From Beroe forskalii (Eukaryota > Ctenophora > Nuda > Beroida > Beroidae), in NCBI GenBank assembly GCA_011033025.1, contig WFMF01000016.1:806001-870000 (forward strand): DNA of 64,000 bases, in the 5' to 3' direction. The translations under genes and the position numbers were made by a program. The notes below the pieces were generated by a model, which worked only from the letters and a program-made list of their open reading frames with translations, did not search any database and had not been told where the DNA came from. This document shows positions 23,422 to 35,334 of this stretch, piece by piece; the stretch's first letter is position 1, and each line of letters starts with the position of its first letter.

Positions 23422-24384
23422 CTAAATATTGTTTATAGAATTGTTCAAAGTGGCATCCATCCTATCGCATCTTGCTGAAAATGATAGTAAGCTCTCCTGC
23501 ACCCATTGGAGATCTTCCTTTGTCAGATCGTAATGACATTCCGGATAATCTGTTCTGCCAGATTCTGTATCACTTTGACTTTGAGGCGGTAAATTCTGAG
23601 AACAATGGTTCGTACTATGCACTTCACCCCGCCTGATGAAGTGGTGCATTTCCGGCTCTTTAGATCTTTTGTCTCTGAGAATCTGTACCAGTTTCCTCCT
23701 CTGTGCTCGCTCAGCAGGGCTTCGGTCAGGTACAATGAAAACTCCTCCATATCTCTCTGATGTTTTCAAGTATTTCGCTGACTTAAGGGCAGTTTGGGCT
23801 TCCTCTCGGGTGTTGAAATTTACTTTTACTGGTCTCGTTTTTCCTAGTTTCGCCACACCAATTCTGCAGTGATCTTTTACCACTGGCTTTGAAGACTGCC
23901 CGCAAGCACACTCTAAGATATCATCTATTTTGTTACCTAAATCTGACAAGTTATCTTCTGGCACACCAAACAGTACAATTTGCGTTTGCCGTTCATTTTC
24001 GCATATCACTGATTTCACCACTGTCTCTAGTTCCTTTCTTTGATTTTGGACATCTTCCCCATAATGAACTGAGCTTTTTTGTCTTGATTGCAGTTTCTCC
24101 TGTAACTCTATAACAGTTTCTTGACTTGACAACTGCTCCTTCATTGAACTTTCGATCTGAATGGCTGCCGATCTCAACATGTTGATACTGCCCTCAACAA
24201 TACTAACCAATGAAACAATCATTTTCGACAAATCAACACTATTTGCCCGCAAGAAGTCATTTTCAGTGATAGTTGACGGTGTGGTATTCCCTGACAACTC
24301 CTGAACTGTTCTGAGAGCCTTATCACACTTATTTTCAAATTTGTAAAGGTTGCTCAAACTAAATTCTATGGCGTTTTGCTGCAT
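23422..24384 (-). CDS. LINE ORF1-like RNA-binding protein
   Basis: 320 codons starting at the ATG at 24384; the frame is open a few codons further up to a TGA. Residues ~1-130 are rich in heptad-like Leu/Ile/Val positions and charged residues, with stretches such as VIELQEKLQSRQKS, and probably form a coiled coil. Residues ~130-225 carry the RRM-like core seen in many invertebrate LINE ORF1 proteins (QIVLFGVPEDN, RPVKVNFNTREEAQ, GGVFIVPDRSPAERAQRRKL). An acidic C-terminus follows. Such proteins coat element RNA as trimers in L1. The ORF is intact, which suggests a recent insertion or retained function. It stands without a partner ORF2, so mobilisation would need another LINE in trans. Confidence 0.75.
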   Translation of the reverse strand: MQQNAIEFSLSNLYKFENKCDKALRTVQELSGNTTPSTITENDFLRANSVDLSKMIVSLVSIVEGSINMLRSAAIQIESSMKEQLSSQETVIELQEKLQSRQKSSVHYGEDVQNQRKELETVVKSVICENERQTQIVLFGVPEDNLSDLGNKIDDILECACGQSSKPVVKDHCRIGVAKLGKTRPVKVNFNTREEAQTALKSAKYLKTSERYGGVFIVPDRSPAERAQRRKLVQILRDKRSKEPEMHHFIRRGEVHSTNHCSQNLPPQSQSDTESGRTDYPECHYDLTKEDLQWVQESLLSFSARCDRMDATLNNSINNI

Positions 24385-24475
24385 TTCATACAATGTATTT
24401 CAGTGTATAGGCTGTGTGACAGGATGAAATAAAGTTGCTGATAAGAGAGCACAAATTTTAACACAAAATGCAAAA

Positions 24476-24609
24476 CGATAAGACTGAACTGCAAAACGAT
24501 AAGACTGAACTGACGATAAGACTGAACTGACGATAAGACTGAACTGGCGATAAGACTGAACTGACGATAAGACTGAACTGACGATAAGACTGAACTGACG
24601 ATAAGACTG
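24476..24609 (-). repeat. 17-bp tandem repeats at the half-LINE 5' end
   Basis: About eight units of GATAAGACTGAACTGAC (plus-strand reading), some with small changes (TGCAAAAC, TGGC). They are immediately upstream of ORF1 on the minus strand, where a promoter would be expected. Confidence 0.9.
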
Positions 24610-26627
24610 AACAATTATTTTAATCTAATTCTGACACAGACAACTGTGCGCACATTAGCATTGAAAGATGTATTATTGATGTTAATTTTTTGTTCCCAGG
24701 TTGCTTGAATAATGAACTTATCTTATTGTTCACTTACTTATTATATTGAGTATATGAGTTATACACTCACTTAAAGTGAAGTTGAAGCAAATATACGTCG
24801 GGTCATGTGTCACCGCGCGCTACGTATTTAGTATGCGCGTCAAAGCGCAAAAAAACAATTAGCGCGCGCGTCTCCTGCATCTCCTCAGAATCTAGCGATC
24901 AGTGGACGCCGCGCGTTTTTCGAGAATTGACTAATCTTAAATTTACTCCGCAGGCAATCAAACGTTTTATACTGAAAGTTGGCAGTCTGAAGATATGATT
25001 TCCTCTTCTCACTTCGCATTGTTGAGGTGAGTCACACATGTACTTATTGTTGATTTTGCTCTTGGCTGACATGGCAGTGCTAATTGCTCATTTTTGCCCT
25101 GATCGAAGTTTGATGGTACGATGAGTCCAATAAAATGTGCTGATGAGGGACATGCTAAAAGTGAGGTAAGTGGTCCATTTTTGGTCAGTATGTTGTCATC
25201 AATTGTTCAAAAGATGTTATCGAAATTTTATAGCTTATTAGCTTGATACTTGTCACAATTTCCTTCTAGAGAAAAGTCTTTATTTGCATTGACTTGATAA
25301 TTAGTGTTTGCATCTTTCTTTTGCATTGATTGTTTTAATGTAAACAGATTTGGAGTTAAACTGAATCTCCCGGAGTAGGGACTTACGCCATATTGCTTTT
25401 AATTGCCTCATGATAGAGTGAAGAACATGGGGAAGATTTCAAGGAGACACGGGTCTCTCAAGAAAGCTGCATTTGGGGCCATTGGACACTGTCTGCACTT
25501 GGTCTGGAAAGTTTTTCCTCTACCTACTGATGTAGATAAATGGCTGTTTGTTCTTTCTAGCTGTTGGGTCGAGATTTCGACCCAAGATCACACCTGCGTG
25601 CGACCTTGAGATCTGTTTATCCTTCAATATTTGTTTCATTTAATTGACAGTTTTTGCTACAGCTCTGCGATCATTTTAGTTGATGTGTTTTATATTTGCT
25701 ACCCTGCTTGCCAATGCACGCTCCTGATGCTCCATAAATCATCTTGGTAAGCCCAAAGAGTTATTAACTATCACGTGTTTTTCTTGTTTGCTACACAACT
25801 CAGTTACACTTGCTTTTTACAGGTTCTCTACAAACGAGCCCTTTGCCCTGCATTGCAGCCTGACTAGCTTTGTCGAGTGTCAGGTCACAGGAGTTGTGAC
25901 TTCTTGTGATGTTCTTCACCTTATTTATGGAGAAAGATGAGCCTTCCTGCCACACTGCCAGGGAAAAGGTTAGATACCAGTTATCAGTTATGTTACACTT
26001 TATTGTCTGCTGAGAATATACGGACTACTGCACAATGCACAGAGCACACTTAAAACTACGGCATAATTACAAGTTTATTAATATTTTGAATAAAACTCCT
26101 GAGTTTGCAACAATTAATAATTCCTCAGAAGCAAACTGGACTAGTAATTGAACGCCATGTGTGATGTCCTACAGGAATGCGGAGAGCTCTCAGTTGCTTC
26201 ACCCCTTTGCAGTCTGCATAGAAAGGAGACGGAAAATAGATTTTCTGAGCATAGGTGAGATATTTTCAGTTTTCCTTTAAGTTGTTAGTTTTGGGACAGA
26301 AGTACGACATCCTTGAAGTTCAACTGCCATTAATTCAGGAGCCCGTAACTTCTGGGCTGTCGAATTGCTGAGTCAGTTGAACTTTTGTCCCTGATCCAAA
26401 TAAGGATTTTCTAACGGTGACTGAGTGCGGAGAGAAACATAAATATGATCCCGGATGACTTTATACATAAATCCTCTATGAGTCTTTATACTTCTTTTAA
26501 ATTCTCGTAACATTTCAGTGTTTGCTGTCCCACCGTGAAATTTCCACTTGAAATTGAAGTCATGAAGTTGGATCACGATGATAAACTGTTATCCTTTTCT
26601 ACTCTGGTAGCAAGGTAAGTATCTTAA

Positions 26628-29198
26628 AGGTGCATGACGCGATAATCATGAAAAATTAACATATACATTTTATTGGCTTAATGTGATCCACAGTTGTCCA
26701 AAATGGGGGGTCATGCTATGTTAGAAGAGTTTGGGCTGTTTTAACATATCTAACAACTGTTTTTGACTTATTATTGAGCCAAAATGAAGTTTCAAATGCT
26801 TTCAGACACCCTAAATCTGTGAGAAATAAGTTTTTTTGGCCATTTTTAGGGATTTTCGATCCCTAAAAAGCACACCTTGGCACAGATTATTTTATCCATG
26901 GGCACTTCTGTGACTAATTATTGCATGAAATTGCTTCTAGGTGAAAGTTTAATGTGTGACAATTCCAGAACATCTTGAATTATGAAAAAATATCAATCAC
27001 AACCGAAGTTATGCCATTTTTCATCTCAAAAATTGGGAAAATTCAGTGAAAAATGTCTATTTTCATCAAATTGAGCCTTAAAATTGAAGAAATTTTCAAT
27101 TTTTGAGGTTATTTCATCATTATTTTCATTTCTAATGAATGAAATATCTCTATAGTAGCTATTCACAAAGTATTGACATGATTAAGACCTAATATGACCA
27201 ATAAATTCCAAAAAAAGAAGATTTTTTGACTCTCTGAGCTTTAAGAAATTTAAGCTAAAATTCCCAATTTTTCGCGCTTTAGAATTTTTTCCTGAAAAAA
27301 GCCCAAAAAAGCCCAAGAAGGTCTATACACCATCTTTTAGGAAATTTTCTCAGCTTTCAGATGGTAAGAAGGGCTTGTGGGCCCTAAAAGGCCCTAAACA
27401 CGTTTTTTGGTGTCAAAGGTTCTCAAATTAGGCTAAAACTAAAATAAATTTCGAAAATTTTCCTTATGAGATATTGTTAAACGGATTTTTGCATGTTGAT
27501 CAGAAAAGATTGAAGTTTGTCATCGAAAAATGATTGAAGCACAGTTTTGTGTGTAATAGATGCAGTTGGGCAGACTTTTTGATGCAAAAAATGAAGGAAA
27601 TTTGAGTTAAAATTTCCGAAGTTTTCAAAATTTTGTAGTTTTTTGCCCAAACAATATTTTAATCTCAGGTTTTTTTCATTCAATGCAAAAATTATCTATA
27701 ATAATGAACCAATCATCAAAATGAAATTTTAAAATAGTGAATTTTTGGCTAATATAGCCTGTTGGACAACTGTGTGATCCTTATAGTATAACAAAAACTT
27801 GTGGTAAGTATGGGCGTGTAAATTTCATGTATTACCGGTCTAATTGGATAAACTAATTTGTGCCAGATGCAGCAATACAGCACCTTCGCCTCTGATCATG
27901 TATTGTTTACATTGCGTTCCATGTTTCTGTTCGTGTTTAGTGTCATGTTGTGCTGTAAAATACATGTTTCTCGTTTTATACACCTTGGCTAATTATGTTC
28001 TCTTGTTAACACACTGTAATAAGGTTTTTTCGAACTTTTTAATTACCATAATAATAGCTTTATAGGTAGTTAAAAACAAATTAAACTATGCATTTCAAGT
28101 TTCAACAATAACGAATCTTCAGCGTTCTGACCAGTACACTCAGACACCAGCGCACTCCTAGACCAATGCACTCCGAAACCAGTGCACTCTGATCTGACAC
28201 CAGTCCGCTCTGACACCAATCGGTTCTGACACCAGCGCACTCTTAGACCAGTGCACTCTGACACCAGTACACTGCAACACCAACACTCTCTTATACAAAC
28301 ACACCCTGAGTCTGACACCACATTGAAACTCTAATTATAATGCACTCTAGCACCAGTACACTCTGACTCTTTGACTCTGGAGTGCACTCTGACACCAGTG
28401 CACTCTGCAGACACCACATCACTCGGACACCAGTGCATTTGACAACAGTACACTCTGACACCAGTGCACTCTAACACCACGTCACTCTGAAATATGAGTG
28501 TGCTTTGACAGCAGCCCACTCTGACACGAGTTTACTCTAACACCATTACCAGTGCATTCTGATACAATGCTCGCACTCTGAGCCTGACACCAGTAAACTC
28601 TAATTACAGTGACACCATTAATTGCACTCTTGACACCATTCACTCTGACACTGGTGCCTTCTGTCAGCAGTGCGCTCGGGCACCAGCACCCAACTGTGAC
28701 ACCAGTTCAGTTTCACACCAATGTCCAATGCACTCTGAGAACAGTGCACTCTGACACCAGTTCGTTGAGCATCTCCACACTCCAACACCAGTTCACTCTG
28801 GACCCACATGGAAATAACACTGGCTGTAGTGATCCAGTCAAAAAAGATTGAATTGACTGTTGAAACTGTTCATTTTGTCGCATAAAGCATTTGTTTTTTA
28901 AAATTTTTCAGCCTGGTGAATCAAATGATATTAATCAATGTCATAATTATGCAGGTGAAAAGTGGAATGTAGTACCAAGACTGTAATTATAATGCAATTA
29001 GCCTCACTGTATCTCTAGCGTACTGTTGTTGATATTGATATGCAGCGCAGGGTGCTGTATTGCTGCAGAAATCGGAATCTTTGAGGGCTCTAATGAGGGT
29101 GATCTAATTAGGCACACGTTGCGGGATATGCGTAGAAGTGATCCACTAGTGATCTGCTACTATTTTAAGCAAAGTTGTTTTTTTCGCGTCATGCACCT
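26628..29198. mobile_element. TTAA-flanked DNA transposon, 2.57 kb, non-autonomous
   Basis: The ends are perfect 14-bp inverted repeats (AGGTGCATGACGCG at 26628; its reverse complement ends at 29198). TTAA flanks both sides (26624-26627, 29199-29202). The mirror copy at 39794-39797 has one TTAA and no insert, so this is a filled site against an empty site. TTAA duplication is typical of piggyBac and Kolobok superfamilies. The AGG terminus is not the usual piggyBac CCC start, so I leave the superfamily open. No transposase is recognisable; the longest frames are about 80 codons. The interior is AT-rich with a minisatellite at 28110-28830. Confidence 0.85.
28110..28830 (+). repeat. ~16-bp minisatellite inside the TTAA element
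   Basis: Degenerate units of CTGACACCAGTGCACT recur throughout. Reverse-strand frames rich in CTGVRVH-type residues follow the repeat and are not genes. Confidence 0.85.
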
Positions 29199-30716
29199 TT
29201 AAGGAGTCCCTGCTTACTATCATTCTTATCCACTGATTATCGAGCCAATTTCCATATCTTCTGAAATCTTAAGCAATATCTTACTCATCTAACTCTTTGA
29301 CACCCATCTCTAAATAAACCCTATTCAATCTCAGTGGCTGTGTTTACACCTTCCTCTGTTCTTTGGCACTTGGCAGCAAATTTTGACAGTCAAAAAGAGG
29401 GTCAGTAATTTTGAGTTGATCACTTCAAACTTCTCGGTAATTTGAACCACCACATTACCACAATTGTATCATATTCTGGACACATTCCTCCTCAATATCC
29501 ACTCTCTGAGAAGGCAATCAATATCGCTCTGCGGTCCAGGTGTCAGACCTACCAGTTGGAGCAGCAGCAGATTTAATTCCAGCTATCTGCAGACTATCTA
29601 GAATCTACATTCCAGCTCCTTGCTATGTCAGACTGCCAAAGAAAAAGGTTAGAAACCAGTACTCATTTATAATTATATACTGTGTTTTCTTCTAAGAACT
29701 GGGTTTAATACTCTCTCTGAACATGAACATTGAACAATATTGATGCAAAATTCAAACATATTATAGAACAATATTTCTTGAGATCTATGATCACTCCTCA
29801 TAAACTAAATTGACTAGGAGTTGAACGCCACATAGATCTGTGATGTCCTACATACAACCCCTCCTAAGAAAAAACTCGCATGGGCGAAAGATGAAAATAT
29901 CGGTGAGAAACTTTCTCTTTTATTGCCTCCATGAGTTATTTACTTTACTGAAAGCGTGACATATAAATCTTGCAATGCTGATCATTTCAAATCTATATTC
30001 TCGCTTTGTCAGAAATTTAAGTTTGATTCAAGGTTAATTTTCAGATAGTTGGTGAGTTAACATCAGAACAACATGAGTAGAGAAGCTGACTGCTGCTTAT
30101 GGCTACGAGCATAAATTTCCGATCAGTGGAATCGGTGTATAATAGGAAGTTGGTGACACTGTTCGCGGGATCAATTTTGGCGTAATCTTAATTTTCTGTT
30201 GAACTTCACAAGACACGATAAACTTTATGATGACTGATATGAGACGCTCTTATCTCAGTGTACAATTTATGATCGGACTCTTGCTAATAAGAAATTTGCA
30301 GTTTGCAGTATACAATATACAGTAAATACAATATACATCTGGATAATGTACTAGTAAAAACAAGTTGCCAATACCCCTTTACCTATTTCATGAGGCAAAC
30401 AGTAAAAACTCAACCCTTTTGAAACTCCACTTTCACATAGCTTCATCTGCCCCCCTTTATAATGTACAAAAAACCCTGCGCTATTGAATTATTGATCAGT
30501 AGGTACACAGTACATACGATTAACACAACACTCGGAGTCTTTAGGAAACATTCAGTGCCTTAAAACCTTGGGGCTTGAACTCGTATGTATACACGTGTCA
30601 AGTTGTTATAGTTGGACTATGTTCTAAATTATCGCTGTAGATGCTTGGTACTCATCATTTATATTGTACTACATGAATGAGCTATTATACATCATGTATA
30701 CTGCGTTGTGTACTCA

Positions 30717-32165
30717 GTATATCGTACAACAGGAAGCCAACACTTCAGGAGGTATACTTAAAACAACACGCAGTCCCCTTCAAGCTTCCTGCAACACGTT
30801 TCTAGTTGGACCACGTACTGATTGAACGCTGTACTGGGTACAATGTACATTGCACAGTATACATGATGTATAGGGTGTATACTGTATATCGGACAACAGG
30901 AAGCCAACACTTCAGGAGGTATACTTAAAACAACACGCAGTCCTTTTCAAGCTTCCTGCAACTTAACTAAACACGTCTTTAGTTGGACCACGCACTGATT
31001 GAACGCTGTACAGTCAACAGTGTGCAATGTACATATCACGGTATACATAATGTATAGGGTGTATACTGTATATCGTACAACAGGAAGCCAACACTTCAGG
31101 AGGTATACTTAAAACAACACGCAGTACTTTTCAAGCTTCCTGCAACACGTTTCTAGTTGGACCACGTACTGATTGAACGCTGTACAGGGTACAATGTACA
31201 TTGCACAGTATACATGATGTATAGGGTGTATACTGTATATCGTACAACAGGAAGCCAACACTTCAGGAGGTATACTTAAAACAACACGCAGTCCCCTTCA
31301 AGCTTCCTGCAACACGTTTCTAGTTGGACCACGTACTGATTGAACGCTGTACAGGGTACAATGTACATTGCACAGTATACATTATGTATAGGGTGTAAAC
31401 TGTATATCGTACAACAGGAAGCCAACATTTAGGAGGTACACTTAAAACAACACGCAGTCCTTTCAAGCTTCCTGCAACGTAAGTAAACACGTCTCTAGTT
31501 GGACCACGCACTGATTGAACGCTGTACAGGGTACAATGTACATTGCACAGTATACATGATGTATAGGGTGTATACTGTATATCGGACAACAGGAAGCCAA
31601 CACTTCAGGAGGTATACTTAAAACAACACGCAGTACTTTTCAAGCTTCCTGCAACTTAAGTAAACACGTCTCTAGTTGGACCACGTACTGATTGAACGCT
31701 GTACAGGGTACAATGTACATTGCACAGTATACATGATGTATAGGGTGTATACTGTATATCGTACAACAGGAAGCCAACACTTCAGGAGGTATACTTAAAA
31801 CAACACGCAGTACTTTTCAAGCTCCCTACAAGTTAAGTAAACACGTCTCTAGTTGGACCACGCACTGATTGAACGCTGTACAGGGTACAATGTACATTGC
31901 ACAGTATACATGATATACAGGGTGTATACTGTATATCGGACAACAGGAAGCCAACACTTCAGGAGGTATACTTAAAACAACACGCAGTCCTTTTCAAACA
32001 CGTCTCTAGTTGGACCACGTACTGATTAAGGCCGGGGGCTTTTATGCGCTCACCGTATTGGGTATGGTGTATATATTGTTCAACAGAGAAAGAGGAAGCC
32101 GATACTTCAGTAGGTGAACTGGCTAAAAACAACACGCAGCTCTTTAGAGGCTTTAATCTTCCCAT
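30717..32165 (+). repeat. ~175-bp satellite, 8 monomers plus edge monomer (copy B)
   Basis: The core ACAACAGGAAGCC occurs at 30726, 30893, 31077, 31244, 31411, 31586, 31763 and 31940, giving periods of 167-184 bp caused by optional short segments. A diverged monomer (32068-32160) ends the array. Confidence 0.9.
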
Positions 32166-32167
32166 TA

Positions 32168-33107
32168 AAGGATTTCAGAATTTTTATTACCAAAAATTAA
32201 TCATTTGCAGAAAAAATTGTCAAAATTTCATGATTATGATTAAAACATGATCTACTCTAACTCAATATGGTTCAGAATGTATAGTTCCTTTAGTGCTGCC
32301 CATATAGGAGGGATGTACTCCATTCGTTGAACTCTTCCAAACCACTTCAGTGCCTCTTCGTATATAAGGTTTGCTGCTCTGTGCTTGATCAGAGGTTCGG
32401 AGGCCTTTCTTTCCCTAGAGCTCTAGAGTTGATGCCAGAGCAGGTCTTGTCGTACTTTTGCAGCTCCATTATCCAGGAATCAATCTTTTTGATGAAGGTG
32501 TAGGAAGCTGCAGTTGTCTGTGAAGTTGCCAGACTCTGATCTGGCACTTAGGGGCTAGGCACTAGGGCTGATCTGGATCTTGGGTTCTGTCGGCAGATGA
32601 GCAGGACACGGATACTGAACTTTGGTTCCATCGGTTTTGAAGGAGGTTGAGGTGGGACCAAGACGTTGATTTCTGGCTCTTTAGTGGAATTGGGGGCCTC
32701 AGGTGTAGAGGAGGAGGAGGAGGATGATCTGTTGGAGGTAAAGGAGGATGATGAGCAGATGAGGATGCCTTGGAGGAAGAGAAAGAGGAGGAGGTGTCCA
32801 TCTCATTGTCAGAGGAGTTGTCGTAGGCGAGATTTCCATGGGAAAAACTAAAAGAAGCTTTGAATGTCATCTTCAGCTCGATGATGTTGATGATTGAATT
32901 GAAACACTCGATACTGTTCTAATTTTTGTTAGTTAATACAGTTTTTTGAGTTTTTGGTGACGTCAAAAAACTGAAGGAGGGGGGGGGTTGGGCCATGATT
33001 ACGTAATATTTTCCGAAAAAGAGGGGGGGTTTGGCCATGATTACGTTTGATTACGGAGGGGGGTAAAAAATGCCCAAAAATTGATTACGTAATATGTGAA
33101 CGATCCC
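32168..33107. mobile_element. TTA-flanked 940-bp insertion with captured gene fragment
   Basis: The sequence is absent from copy A, which reads CCCATTATTTAAA at this point. Here TTA lies on both sides (32165-32167, 33108-33110), a 3-bp duplication as made by PIF/Harbinger elements. The right end, read inward, is GGGATCGTTCACATATTACG, and GATTACGT/TTGATTACG words recur near it. The left end (AAGGATTTCAG) matches only weakly, so the left terminus may be damaged. The insert contains a broken coding segment (32250-32870). Confidence 0.55.
32250..32870 (-). pseudogene. Broken protein-coding fragment, family unknown
   Basis: On the minus strand an open segment (32870-32562) with Ser- and Pro-rich stretches (SSDNEMDTSSSFSSSKASSS, PPPPPLHLRPP) is followed by protein-like sequence containing FIKKIDSWIMELQKYDKTC. 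After a frameshift near 32420 it continues as RERKASEPLIKHRAANLIYE and WFGRVQRMEYIPPIWAALKE. The composition looks like real former coding sequence. I do not recognise the family. It may be an accessory protein of the surrounding element or a captured host exon. Confidence 0.4.
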
Positions 33108-33150
33108 TTATTTAAAAATTTGTATAAGATGTTCAAGTATTTGGAGCATA

Positions 33151-33548
33151 CTCTTCAGTCTTAAATAGACGGGGGTGGTGTAATAACTGTCCCCCTGTGT
33201 ATGTTTTCCAAAATGCCGTAAAAAGGGGGGTTTCAAATAAGTGGGGGGGGTGACTTTGCATCGAATAATTCGATGTGATTTTGATAATTTTCATTTGAAG
33301 AAAAATATTAACAATCTATAAACAAAACTGGACTGTTAACAAGTCAAATTAAGGAATCAAGTACAAAACGGTTGCTTGTAAGCTGAAAATTCTAACAAAA
33401 ATTGTGAATTTTGATCGGTTTTATAGGTATATCTTTTCAAAATTTTCAAAATTTCTAAACGGGGAGGGTGTTAAATAACTGTCCCCCACCGTAGTAAAAA
33501 TCCAAAAAACTGCAATCGTCTCCCCCCCGTCTATTTGAGACTGAAGAG
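33151..33548. mobile_element. 398-bp MITE, TA-flanked
   Basis: The inverted ends of about 25 bp start CTCTTCAGTCTTAAATAGAC (left) and, reversed, CTCTTCAGTCTCAAATAGAC (right). TA is duplicated (33149-33150, 33549-33550). Copy A has the empty site, reading GAGCATAATATTACG near 4405. G-rich runs lie next to both ends. No ORF; Tc1/mariner-type target. Confidence 0.85.
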
Positions 33549-33737
33549 TAATATTACGATATCGCAAGTTTTGATGTAGGATGATGTTACTAAACTGATT
33601 TATCAACCCAATTATTCAAATCTTTTTCGTAATTTGACTTACCTGAGAGTTTCAGCATGATTACCTGTTTCGGCTTTTGAGATTCTTCGTGTTGCAATGT
33701 ATCATGTAATTTAAACAATTACCCAATTATTCAAATC

Positions 33738-33837
33738 NNNNNNNNNNNNNNNNNNNNNNNNNNNNNNNNNNNNNNNNNNNNNNNNNNNNNNNNNNNNNNN
33801 NNNNNNNNNNNNNNNNNNNNNNNNNNNNNNNNNNNNN
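33738..33837. other. Assembly gap (100 N)
   Basis: Exactly 100 N, a conventional gap of unknown size. The left flank matches copy A up to 4594. The right flank begins inside a GGATCC palindromic repeat, so the join across the gap is unverified. Confidence 0.99.
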
Positions 33838-34275
33838 GTCCATTGGATCGATTGTGCTTTTGGATCCAATGGATGCATTTTTTCCATTGAACTCAATGGA
33901 TCCATTGGACACAATGGATCCAATGGACACAATTTGCAAAACATCTAATGGATCCAATGGACACAATTTGCAATCGTTTTCAATGGACACAATGGATCCA
34001 TTGAATCCAATGGACACAACGGATCCATAAAACAAAAATACCAGACCGATGGTCGTCTACCAAGCCATGTTTGGTGATTGTGTCCATTGGATCCACTCAG
34101 ATGGATCCATTAAACATCCATTGAATCCATTGAATCCATCGTTCAATGGATCCAATGGATCCATTGAACACCATTGGACAATTTTACCGATGGGCATCAT
34201 GTTCAATGGTTGTCCATTGTATGTTCAACGGACGTCCATTGGACACGATGGATCCAAGGGATCCATTGTGACCTT
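33838..34275. repeat. GGATCC palindromic repeat block
   Basis: Repeated CCATTGGATCCAATGG-type units, related to the interior of the MITE at 20431-20772. The left end is lost in the gap. The right end GTGACCTTTTTACTCATGAG only loosely resembles that MITE terminus. Confidence 0.75.
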
Positions 34276-34762
34276 TTTACTCATGAGTCTATTATTTTTT
34301 TTCAATTCTTCTCTTGTACTGTAATTGGAAAACAAGAAACCTCGACACAAAATGATAACAAAACTGGAGGAAGCGCAAATGTAATACTCATTGTTGTTGT
34401 AGTGGTTTACGGTATTATTGAAATGTGAAACGTACAGATATGATATCACGTCTATTCATTATAAAATCCGAATACATATTTGACTCTTGATTGGTTTATT
34501 AAATCTTTTTTCATTTATGCACATGATTTTACATTGTATTACTTCTGCTACCGCTCACGGTGTGATTTTAAATTTATCTTTAAAAATTAATGATTAATCA
34601 GCAGAAACGCTTTCATTATGATATAAAACTAGTGCTAGTATAAGCTCTTATGCAGTATATACGGGAGCGCACAAGGAAGAACTGACGTCACAGCGTAATT
34701 TATTTATTTAGCTCTCACACGCGATAGGAAGGGAATTTGATTACCGGGATTTCACAGAAATG
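34276..34762. other. No gene recognised
   Basis: AT-rich sequence with stops in all frames apart from short stretches. Confidence 0.4.
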
Positions 34763-35334
34763 CTTACCCTTTGGCCACATGCCCTGAAAACCGCGCGGGA
34801 TTCCCGAGCGGATTTCCGTATTCAAAATCCCGGAAAATGGGGTTAGTTGCTACAAGCCCAGAATTACGAATTTCAGTGCGCGTGGATTCACGGATACTTT
34901 TATGGTATAATAGTTTAATAGCTTATTAATGAGACCATGTATCTACACAGTAGGTGTTGTGAAACTTATCCATCATTAGGTATCTAAACAATAATTGTAG
35001 TGTTTGTGTAACAATTCTGACCACAGCATTACAGGGCCCGTAGTTCGTATTTCTCAGTTGGGTGGCTGGGCGAGCGAAGCAAGCCCAAGGACAGGGGCAA
35101 AGCCCCTGGCGGGAGTTAAGGCCCCCGGAAAATCATTAACTTTTATTCAATGCCTAAAAGTGATTATTGGACTATAAAAAGGACTATACTTCCTGCGTTT
35201 ATAATTGGCGCCGTGCTCGGCCAATCCACTACCTATCACGTGATCTCCTTTGAGTAAGATGACAAATAAACCAATCAGACGTTGAATCTAACGTTAAGAA
35301 CGTCAGATTAAACCGTCTGATTTCTTTAATGGGG

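Larger units (their letters stand above)
23191..24609 (-). mobile_element. ORF1-only LINE derivative (half-LINE)
   Basis: On the minus strand the element runs from 17-bp tandem repeats (24476-24609), through one ORF (24384-23422), to three 33-bp repeats (23212-23300) and a poly(A) tail of about 20 (T run at 23192-23211). The 10-bp direct repeat AACAATTATT lies on both sides (23181-23190 and 24610-24619), as expected for target-primed insertion. There is no reverse-transcriptase ORF2 and no room for one. Mammalian HAL1 elements show the same ORF1-only design. The 5' tandem units resemble the monomeric promoters of some L1 families. Confidence 0.75.
24770..32165 (+). repeat. Copy B: left arm of a large inverted repeat
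   Basis: 24770-26627 and 29203-31900 match, in reverse, 41662-39794 and 39793-37240. From about 29340 the same sequence also matches copy A. The arm is interrupted by a transposon (26628-29198). Small deletions relative to A and C are seen around 29508 and 30058. Conserved short ORFs in the two arms (25403-25609, 26373-26576 and their mirrors) differ very little even at silent sites, so they are not evidence for genes. A possible exon starting ATGAGTCCAATAAAATG (25121), with a GAG/GTAAGT donor at 25167, is noted but unsupported. Confidence 0.85.

Noticed and set aside
24807-26576. Short ORFs conserved between the arms of the large inverted repeat
   Set aside because: The arms are near-identical in all positions, coding or not, so identity of these ORFs carries no information about selection.
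33711-34035. Open frames running through the N block
   Set aside because: They exist only because N codons are not read as stops.
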